A stretch of 12,786 nucleotides of DNA from M55B118 sp041694275 (GTDB taxonomy: Bacteria; Bacillota_I; Bacilli_A; Izemoplasmatales; Izemoplasmataceae): assembly GCA_041694275.1 (NCBI GenBank), contig JASMTQ010000073.1, positions 1 to 12,786 of the forward strand. The letters run 5' to 3'. The position numbers and the translations under genes were made by a program. Position 1 is the first letter of the stretch. Each line of letters starts with the position of its first letter. The notes below the pieces were generated by a model. It saw nothing but the letters and a program-made list of their open reading frames with translations, ran no database searches and was not told the origin of the DNA. Below, piece after piece: positions 7,452 to 12,786 of the stretch.

Positions 7452-8249
7452 ATGATCAGAATGATGAATGAATCAGAAAAGGACGATCTGCTCGAATTTC
7501 TATACCTTGAACCGGAAATCAATCTCTACATGATCAAGGAAGTCGAACACTTCGATCCTGAAAACAAACACCAGGAAATATACGTTGAAACAGACAAGGA
7601 AGGCTACGTGGCCGTCCTTAGCCGCAACTGGAGCAACGCCATTTATTACGCCAGGGACGTCGTTTTCAACGAAGCGTGGGTTGAAATCCTTAAATCGCTC
7701 GATTTTCTCTTCATATCCTCACAGACCGCGTTGATAAGGCTCATTCATCCCCATTTTCCTTCCATGAAGGAAGACAGAATGGACTTCATGCGCTCAACGG
7801 CTTTCACGGCCGATAAGACGATTGATTATTCGGATGTTGAAATTCTCGACAGTAAAGAGGAGGCCATAGAGGTCTACGACCTGCTCTTGAGTGTCGAGGA
7901 GCTATACACCGTCCATCAGAAATCAAGAGACGAATACATCGAATACCTTTATTACAACTCCGGTGAAAACGGGACGACTGTCTACGTGAGAAAAGACGGG
8001 CGCATCGTCGCGAGCGCAAGTGCCGTGTTCGAAACCAAGAAATCCGCGATGATCGTATCGGTCGCAACCCACAAGGATTACCGAAAACAAGGCCATGGGC
8101 GCAAAGTCATGCACTATCTCATGGATCTATACATCAACCAGAAGAAAAAGACGCTTTGTCTTTATTACGACGATCCAAGAGCCGAAAAGCTTTATACCGA
8201 TCTTGGATTCATTGACATCTACAAGTGGAGCATGCTCTACACGCCATGA
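7452..8249 (+). CDS. Two-domain GNAT-family N-acetyltransferase
   Basis: The product is 265 residues. The C-terminal half (about 130-262) is a GNAT fold. Its acetyl-CoA-binding motif A is HKDYRKQGHGRKVM, with Arg211, Gly214 and Gly216 in the RxxGxG pattern. The end of the fold carries the usual DDPRAEKLYTDLGF (240-253). The N-terminal half (about 1-125) has no such motif; its length and pattern suggest a second, degenerate GNAT-like or partner domain. The substrate cannot be told from sequence. The gene begins 3 bases after dtd with AAGGGG at 7439-7444 as binding site, and its TGA stop overlaps the next ATG (ATGA). In Bacillus a cell-wall amidase gene (lytH) is commonly found at this place. 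The GNAT call is secure; the role is unknown. Confidence 0.88.
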   Translation: MIRMMNESEKDDLLEFLYLEPEINLYMIKEVEHFDPENKHQEIYVETDKEGYVAVLSRNWSNAIYYARDVVFNEAWVEILKSLDFLFISSQTALIRLIHPHFPSMKEDRMDFMRSTAFTADKTIDYSDVEILDSKEEAIEVYDLLLSVEELYTVHQKSRDEYIEYLYYNSGENGTTVYVRKDGRIVASASAVFETKKSAMIVSVATHKDYRKQGHGRKVMHYLMDLYINQKKKTLCLYYDDPRAEKLYTDLGFIDIYKWSMLYTP

Positions 8250-8839
8250 TAGTGATGCCCACCTTCACCACCAGGCGTTTCACCCTGAGGCCGCTCACGG
8301 TGAAAGATGCGGAGGACGTGCATGCGTTCGCGTCACTTGATGAAGTCGGCCCAAGAGCCGGATGGAAGCCCCACAGGACCTTAAGAGAGACCAAATCCTA
8401 CATCCAGCAGACCATGGGAAGAATCAAACACGGACGTCCGGGTGTTTACGCGCTTGTACTCAATGAGACCATGAACGTCATCGGCACGATCGAGATTCAT
8501 TCCTACGTCGAGGACTACAAAGGCGAACTCGGCATGGTGCTTCATCCAGACTACTGGGGTCAGGGTCTGATGGAAGAGGCGTCACGCGTCATGATGGTGT
8601 ACGCATTTGAAATTCTTTCTTTGATGCGCCTTTCCTACAAGCATTTCTCAAACAACTTTGCATCGAAGCGACTTAGAGAGAAGTTAGGCTTCACCTATGA
8701 GGGCATCAAGCGCAAAAGCTACAAACGTTTTGACGGACGCATTTTAGACGAAGTCGTCGCGAGTTTCACAGACGAAGACTATACCCGCCACAAAGAGGCT
8801 TTCGACGCGTTCAAGGAAACGTTTGAAGTTTCTTTGTAG
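8246..8839 (+). CDS. RimJ/RimL-type GNAT N-acetyltransferase
   Basis: This 197-residue protein fits the Acetyltransf_3 (RimJ/RimL-like) GNAT family, which acetylates protein N-termini, amino-sugar antibiotics or small amines. The start of the fold is TTRRFTLRPLTVKDAEDVHAF. The acetyl-CoA loop is HPDYWGQGLMEEA (100-112), followed by NFASKRLREKLGFTYEG (137-153), the signature of this subfamily. ATG 8246 is chosen because it overlaps the TGA stop of the upstream acetyltransferase (ATGA, coupled translation). GTG 8225 and ATG 8255 are in-frame alternatives, and none has a strong binding site. The gene ends 6 bases before the promoter of the T-box leader, so it closes the apt-relA-dtd-GNAT-GNAT unit. 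The substrate is unknown; rimJ or rimI would be over-naming. Confidence 0.86.
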   Translation: MIVMPTFTTRRFTLRPLTVKDAEDVHAFASLDEVGPRAGWKPHRTLRETKSYIQQTMGRIKHGRPGVYALVLNETMNVIGTIEIHSYVEDYKGELGMVLHPDYWGQGLMEEASRVMMVYAFEILSLMRLSYKHFSNNFASKRLREKLGFTYEGIKRKSYKRFDGRILDEVVASFTDEDYTRHKEAFDAFKETFEVSL

Positions 8840-8844
8840 CGTCG

Positions 8845-8873
8845 TTGACACACCCGTTAAATCGCGCTATAAT
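8845..8873 (+). promoter_or_regulatory. Consensus sigma-A promoter of the hisS-aspS T-box operon
   Basis: TTGACA at 8845-8850 and TATAAT at 8868-8873 are separated by exactly 17 bases, matching the housekeeping consensus at every position. Transcription would begin near 8880, directly before the T-box leader. A strong unregulated promoter fits control by downstream antitermination. Confidence 0.93.
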
Positions 8874-9041
8874 TAGATAAACCAACGAAGGAACTACGCA
8901 TGGAACGGCTTTTAAGAGAGCGGATGGATGGTGTGAATCCGCAAGCTTACCATGCCTGACACTCCCGAGGGGATCTTTGAAACGAGTAGGAGATCACGTC
9001 ACGCTGCGTTAAAGTGTTTGAGGGCCGGCATTGCCGGAACT

Positions 9042-9069
9042 AAGGTGGCACCGCGATTTAATCGCCCTT
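9042..9069 (+). promoter_or_regulatory. T-box antiterminator
   Basis: AAGG (9042-9045) pairs with CCTT (9066-9069), and GCGAT (9053-9057) pairs with ATCGC (9061-9065) around a TTA loop. This leaves the 7-base bulge TGGCACC (9046-9052) that captures the free acceptor end of the tRNA. The 3' half is shared with the terminator, so the two structures exclude each other. Confidence 0.88.
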
Positions 9070-9089
9070 GGACATAGGGGGATTTTTTT
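9060..9089 (+). terminator. Conditional intrinsic terminator of the T-box leader
   Basis: AATCGCCCT (9060-9068) pairs with AGGGGGATT (9076-9084), with one G-G mismatch, around a TGGACAT loop, followed by seven T residues (9083-9089). It competes with the antiterminator for 9060-9069 and should form when the cognate tRNA is fully charged. Confidence 0.85.
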
Positions 9090-9095
9090 ATTTAT

Positions 9096-9101
9096 AGGAG
9101 G
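9096..9101 (+). promoter_or_regulatory. Ribosome binding site of hisS
   Basis: AGGAGG lies 5 bases before ATG 9107 and just after the terminator T run. It is outside the terminator hairpin, which supports control at transcription rather than at translation. Confidence 0.8.
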
Positions 9102-9106
9102 TTTTT

Positions 9107-10417
9107 ATGATACAGAAGATGAAAGGTACCTACGATATCACAGACGATATCGGCTATTACCAGGAAATTGAAAAGGCGATCCGCAAGGTGAGCCGTCTAT
9201 ACAACGTAGAAGAGATTCGCACCCCGCATTTTGAAAGCCGGGAGCTCTTCCATAGAAGCGTCGGTGAACAAAGCGACATCGTCACAAAGGAAACCTATGA
9301 TTTTGAGGACAGGGGTGGGCGTGTAAACACCCTTCGCCCTGAAGGCACCGCGGGGATTGTGCGCGCGCTCATTGAAAACAAGCTTTACGCCGATCCGCGC
9401 GTCCCTTTGAAACGCTACTACATAGGCTCCATGTTCAGATACGAAAGGCCTCAGAAAGGGAGATTTCGTGAATTTCGCCAGTTTGGAGCGGAGAGCTTCG
9501 GCTCACACCACCCAACTGAAGACGCTGAAATGATCGATTACGCGCTCAACGTGCTTCGTGCGCTCAAACTTAAAAACGTGCGCGTGCATCTCAATTCTCT
9601 TGGCGGTGAAGCAAGTAAATCAGCCTACAAAGACGCTTTGAAGGCGCATCTTGAACCGCACCTGGGGGATCTATGCAAAGACTGCCAGGTTCGCTACGAA
9701 ACGAATCCCTTGCGTATTTTGGACTGCAAGAAGGATAAAGACAAGGACGCCATCAAGACCGCGCCCAAAACGATTGACTATCTGGTAGAAGAAGACGCCG
9801 CTCATTTTGAAATGGTCAAATCGAGCCTCGATGCGATGGGTGTAGACTACACCGTCGACCATTCGCTTGTAAGAGGGCTTGATTATTACACCCACACCGT
9901 CTTCGAACTCCAGGTCGATGAAGCGCTACTCGGCCAGCAAAACGCCATTTGCGGGGGAGGACGCTATGACAGGCTTGTTGAAGATCTGGGCGGGCCCGCT
10001 ACACCGGCTGTTGGCTTTGCGTTTGGGATTGAAAGGCTCATCGTCGCCCTCAAGGAAAACGGATTCGAACCTCCAAAACCTTCGCTTCATACCTATTTCA
10101 TCATCATGGGAGACAAGGCGAGAATGAAAGCCATGGGCCTCATGCATCGGCTTAGAACCGGCGGCATCACGTGTGACGCTGACTTCACGGAGCGCTCCAT
10201 GAAAGCCCAGTTCAAACAAAGTGCGCGCCACGATGCACGCTTCGTAGTGATTATCGGCGAAGAAGAAGTGAACACCCGGGCCGTCAACCTGAAAGACCAG
10301 CGCGAGGGCACAGAAGAAAGCGTTCCAATGAACGAGCTTTACATTACCCTCATGGAACGCCTCACAAGAAATACCCGCGTCACCTGCAAAGACTGTAATG
10401 AAAAAGGAGAATCATAA
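9107..10417 (+). CDS. hisS: Histidyl-tRNA synthetase
   Basis: This class II synthetase charges tRNA-His and acts as a dimer in the cytoplasm. The product is 436 residues. It shows TLRPEGTAGIVRA (75-87), motif 2 (YYIGSMFRYERPQKGR, 104-119, then FREFRQFGAE), the histidine-binding RGLDYYT (256-262), GGGRYDRL (283-290) and motif 3 GFAFGIERL (303-311). A C-terminal anticodon-binding domain begins near residue 328. The inserted domain contains LCKDCQ (189-194) and LDC (205-207), as is common in Bacillota. The last 17 or so residues form a tail with CKDC at 427-430, slightly longer than I expect for the family. The gene is the first of the T-box-controlled unit, and its TAA overlaps the aspS ATG by one base. 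Confidence 0.97.
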   Translation: MIQKMKGTYDITDDIGYYQEIEKAIRKVSRLYNVEEIRTPHFESRELFHRSVGEQSDIVTKETYDFEDRGGRVNTLRPEGTAGIVRALIENKLYADPRVPLKRYYIGSMFRYERPQKGRFREFRQFGAESFGSHHPTEDAEMIDYALNVLRALKLKNVRVHLNSLGGEASKSAYKDALKAHLEPHLGDLCKDCQVRYETNPLRILDCKKDKDKDAIKTAPKTIDYLVEEDAAHFEMVKSSLDAMGVDYTVDHSLVRGLDYYTHTVFELQVDEALLGQQNAICGGGRYDRLVEDLGGPATPAVGFAFGIERLIVALKENGFEPPKPSLHTYFIIMGDKARMKAMGLMHRLRTGGITCDADFTERSMKAQFKQSARHDARFVVIIGEEEVNTRAVNLKDQREGTEESVPMNELYITLMERLTRNTRVTCKDCNEKGES

Positions 10418-12165
10418 TGCGACACACCCACAAAAACAACGAGTTAAACGCCTCCATGATAGGTGAAACTGTTACTTTGAAAGGCTTCGTGCAAAAGAAA
10501 CGCGATCTTGGAAACCTTGTCTTCATCGATCTGCGTGATTTTTCAGGCATCGCACAGCTCGCCTTTTATTCAGAAAACCCCTTCAAAAGCATCACTGCGG
10601 GCATCAAGAACGAATTCGTCCTTGAAGCGAGTGGAACCGTTGTCGAACGCTCCAGCAAGAATCCAGATCTCCCCACGGGCGATGTCGAAGTCGACGTCAC
10701 GGATCTGAAAGTCCTCTCAACGGCCAAACAGCCGCCGATGATCATCAAGGACGAAACCGACGCCTTGGAAGACACCCGCCTCAAATACCGCTACCTCGAT
10801 CTGCGCCGTCCGGTGCTTCGTGACATGATCAAGATGCGCCACGAAACCATCAAGGCGACCCGTGACTTTTTAAACAGCCAGGAATTTTTCGATATCGACA
10901 CGCCGATTCTGACGAAATCCACCCCAGAAGGGGCACGTGACTATATTGTGCCTTCCCGTATTCACAAGGGCAGTTTCTACGCCCTTCCCCAGTCTCCACA
11001 GCTTTTCAAGCAATTGCTGATGATCGGTGGGTTTGAAAAATACTACCAGATCGCCAAATGCTTCAGAGACGAAGATCTTAGAAGCGACCGCCAACCCGAA
11101 TTCACGCAAATTGACATAGAAATGGCATTCGTCGAGGAAAAAGACGTCCAAACCATGAGTGAAGGCCTTATCAAACACGTTTTAAAAGAAACCCGCGGCA
11201 TCGACATTGAAACGCCGTTTCCAAGAATCAGTTATGACGACGCCTTGCGGCTTTATGGAACGGACAAGCCTGACATGCGCTTTGACATGCCAATCAGCGA
11301 TCTGGGCGACATTTTTAAAAACACCGATTTCAAAGTCTTTAAAGGCGTTCTTGAAAACGGTGGCGCTGTAGAGGGCATCCGGGTTGAAAAAGGCAGTGAG
11401 CAACTGTCTAGAAAAGACATCGACAAACTCACAGAGGTTGTGAAACCGTATGGCGCGAAGGGGCTTGCGTTCCTTAAAAAATCAGACGGTGCCTACACCG
11501 GATCCGTTGCGAAGTTCCTAAGCGACAGTGAAAAAGAAGCGCTTGATACTTTCATGGAAGACACTGATCTACTGTTGATTGTCGCAGACACCCTGAAAGT
11601 ATGCCGCCAGTCACTTGGACACCTCAGAAACGTGCTTGGAGAAAAACTCGGACTCACGGATCCCGATACCTTCGATTTCCACTGGGTCGTGCACTGGCCG
11701 ATGTTTGAATACAATGAAGATGAAGGGCGCTACCAGGCACTTCACCATCCCTTTACAAGACCGATTGACGAAGACAAGGACAAACTCGACAGTGAACCTG
11801 AAAACGTCTATACCTACGGCTACGACCTCGTCTGTCAGGGACAGGAACTCGGCGGCGGGTCGCTGCGTAACCACAACGTCAACGTTCAAAACAGCATCTT
11901 TGACGCCCTAGGCATTGACGAGGCTACCAAGAAAAGCAGATTTGGCTTCCTCACTGAAGCGCTCGAATACGGCGCGCCACCACATGGCGGCATCGCCTTT
12001 GGACTTGAAAGACTCGTGATGATGCTTGCAAAAACCAAAAACATCCGCGATGTCATCGCATTCCCAAAAACCGCAAGTGCGACATGCCTGCTTACTGAAG
12101 CTCCCTCTGAAATCGGTGACACGCAACTTAGTGATCTCGGGATCAGGGTAACGGATGAAAACTAG
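10417..12165 (+). CDS. aspS: Aspartyl-tRNA synthetase
   Basis: This class II synthetase charges tRNA-Asp. It has 582 residues, close to the usual bacterial 590. An OB-fold anticodon domain (about 14-100) is followed by RYLDLRRP (125-132), TPEGARDYIVPSR (169-181) and the QSPQLFKQLLM segment. Motif 2 is CFRDEDLRSDRQPEFTQ (215-231). A bacterial GAD insert covers about 280-420. ELGGGSLR (477-484) and motif 3 GIAFGLERLVMML (525-537) complete the core. RDLG at 29-32 has Leu where non-discriminating enzymes often have His, which hints at a discriminating AspRS. Oddities: the usual LVLNGxE reads LVCQGQE (471-477), and motif 3 has GLER instead of GLDR. The gene overlaps hisS by one base, with AAGGAG at 10404-10409 as binding site, and overlaps tcdA by 11 bases. 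Confidence 0.97.
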   Translation: MRHTHKNNELNASMIGETVTLKGFVQKKRDLGNLVFIDLRDFSGIAQLAFYSENPFKSITAGIKNEFVLEASGTVVERSSKNPDLPTGDVEVDVTDLKVLSTAKQPPMIIKDETDALEDTRLKYRYLDLRRPVLRDMIKMRHETIKATRDFLNSQEFFDIDTPILTKSTPEGARDYIVPSRIHKGSFYALPQSPQLFKQLLMIGGFEKYYQIAKCFRDEDLRSDRQPEFTQIDIEMAFVEEKDVQTMSEGLIKHVLKETRGIDIETPFPRISYDDALRLYGTDKPDMRFDMPISDLGDIFKNTDFKVFKGVLENGGAVEGIRVEKGSEQLSRKDIDKLTEVVKPYGAKGLAFLKKSDGAYTGSVAKFLSDSEKEALDTFMEDTDLLLIVADTLKVCRQSLGHLRNVLGEKLGLTDPDTFDFHWVVHWPMFEYNEDEGRYQALHHPFTRPIDEDKDKLDSEPENVYTYGYDLVCQGQELGGGSLRNHNVNVQNSIFDALGIDEATKKSRFGFLTEALEYGAPPHGGIAFGLERLVMMLAKTKNIRDVIAFPKTASATCLLTEAPSEIGDTQLSDLGIRVTDEN

Positions 12166-12786
12166 TCCTCTCTCCAAACGCTTTTCCCGTCAAATCCCGC
12201 TTTACAAAGACGCGGGCATGCGCCTGCTTAAACAGTCACACGTACTTGTGATCGGACTTGGCGGGGTTGGATCCCACGCCGCCGAGGCACTTGCCAGAAG
12301 CGGCGTAGGCAGTCTTACCCTTGTTGATATGGACACGGTTGACAAGTCAAACATCAACCGGCAGTTGATTGCGCTTGAATCAACAATTGGCAAGGAAAAA
12401 GCGGCCCTTATGGAAGAAAGAGTCAAGGACATCAATCCCGCTTGCAAAGTACGGGCTTTTACCATGCGTTACCACGCAGAAGTAAGAGATGAAATCTTTG
12501 ATGTGCCTTATGACTATGTGTTCGACGCCACGGACAACCGAATGGCAAAAGAAGACATCATCAAGACCGCGATCCGGAAAAACATCCCCATCATCACCTC
12601 CGCAGGGCTTGGAAACCGCATAGACCCGACGAAGGTGACAATCATGGACCTTTTCGATCTGAAGGGCGATCCGCTCGCACGCAAACTTAAAAACGCCCTT
12701 AGGAAAGTCGGCATAAAGGAAAATGTTTTGACCGTGGCATCCAAAGAAGCACCACTCAAAAGAAAAAACGTGGCCACCCCCGCCTC
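12155..12786 (+). CDS. tcdA: tRNA threonylcarbamoyladenosine dehydratase, 5' part (runs off window)
   Basis: TcdA (formerly CsdL/YgdL) uses ATP to cyclise t6A37 of ANN-decoding tRNAs to ct6A. It belongs to the E1/ThiF superfamily. The frame is open from ATG 12155 to the right edge, giving 210 visible residues of an expected 250-270. It begins MKTSPLSKRFSRQIPLY and has the nucleotide-binding loop VLVIGLGGVGSHAAEALARSG. The acidic and SNxNRQ motif follows (LVDMDTVDKSNINRQL), then DATDNRMAK and ITSAGLGNRIDPTKVTIMD. PLARKLKNALRKVGI follows, as in TcdA and unlike ThiF or MoeB. The start overlaps the end of aspS by 11 bases; AGGG at 12145-12148 may serve as binding site. The aspS-tcdA adjacency is familiar from Bacilli. 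The sulfur-acceptor-type cysteine region, if any, lies outside the window. Confidence 0.93.
   Translation, partial: MKTSPLSKRFSRQIPLYKDAGMRLLKQSHVLVIGLGGVGSHAAEALARSGVGSLTLVDMDTVDKSNINRQLIALESTIGKEKAALMEERVKDINPACKVRAFTMRYHAEVRDEIFDVPYDYVFDATDNRMAKEDIIKTAIRKNIPIITSAGLGNRIDPTKVTIMDLFDLKGDPLARKLKNALRKVGIKENVLTVASKEAPLKRKNVATPA

Larger units (their letters stand above)
8880..9090 (+). promoter_or_regulatory. T-box riboswitch leader (Asp, possibly Asp/His) controlling hisS-aspS
   Basis: T-box leaders bind a cognate tRNA and prevent termination when it is uncharged. Stem I is visible: GCATGG (8898-8903) pairs with CCATGC (8950-8955), GCTT (8908-8911) with AAGC (8943-8946), and GCGGAT (8920-8925) with ATCCGC (8937-8942), closing the GGATGGTGTGA apical loop. 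AGAGAG before the last helix fits the AG bulge. The specifier region reads CTGACACTCC: GAC (Asp) at 8958-8960 overlaps CAC (His) at 8960-8962. A CCGGC/GCCGG hairpin (9025-9037), probably stem III, comes before the T-box sequence AAGGTGGCACCGCG (9042-9055). The acceptor-pairing TGGC would match a tRNA ending GCCA, as tRNA-Asp does; bacterial tRNA-His ends CCCA. The T-box call is secure. Asp is the favoured specificity; His input is open. Confidence 0.93.

Noticed and set aside
8225..8245. GTG 8225 as start of the second GNAT gene
   Set aside because: It has no binding site and lengthens the overlap with the first GNAT gene. The ATGA junction at 8246 is the simpler start, though this is not certain.
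12155..12786. ThiF or MoeB identity for the last gene
   Set aside because: The PLARKLKNALRKVGI region, the SKRFSRQIPLY start and the position after aspS point to TcdA; no thiamine or molybdopterin gene is nearby.

Overview
The window is a densely packed, single-strand (+) block of housekeeping genes from a low- to moderate-GC Gram-positive bacterium (Bacillota, or the wall-less lineages close to it). The supports are a T-box riboswitch in front of hisS-aspS, the gene order apt-relA-dtd-...-hisS-aspS-tcdA known from Bacilli, strong AGGAGG-type ribosome binding sites, and a ParC-type topoisomerase subunit with a pinwheel C-terminal domain. TGA ends at least two genes here, so the mycoplasma code (TGA = Trp) does not apply. 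I cannot name a genus. An Erysipelotrichia, Izemoplasma or Acholeplasma-like origin is possible but unproven.

Layout. (1) Positions 3-1484: the C-terminal part of topoisomerase IV subunit A (parC), cut by the window edge. (2) 1498-2577: a 359-residue protein with the full architecture of a Fic protein carrying a C-terminal winged helix, but with the Fic catalytic motif erased. This is the most unusual gene in the window. (3) 2587-4230: argS. (4) An extended -10 promoter near 4252-4260, then apt, relA (bifunctional Rel type) and dtd. (5) Two GNAT acetyltransferase genes in tandem (7452-8249 and 8246-8839). (6) A consensus sigma-A promoter (TTGACA-17-TATAAT) and a complete T-box leader with specifier, antiterminator and terminator (8845-9090). 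(7) hisS and aspS, followed by the 5' part of tcdA, which runs off the right edge.

How the genes work together: the block is centred on translation and its quality control. ArgS, HisS and AspS charge tRNAs, Dtd removes D-amino acids from mischarged tRNA, and TcdA modifies t6A in tRNA. Rel senses uncharged tRNA on the ribosome and makes or degrades (p)ppGpp, and Apt salvages adenine. The T-box makes hisS-aspS transcription depend on the charging state of a tRNA. Its specifier reads GAC (Asp) and overlaps a CAC (His) triplet, while its acceptor-pairing base fits tRNA-Asp. Genes are separated by a few bases or overlap (TAATG or ATGA junctions), implying cotranscription and translational coupling.

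No mobile element, CRISPR array, rRNA or tRNA gene was seen. The only gene-free stretch longer than 100 bases is 8840-9106, which is fully explained by the promoter and T-box leader.
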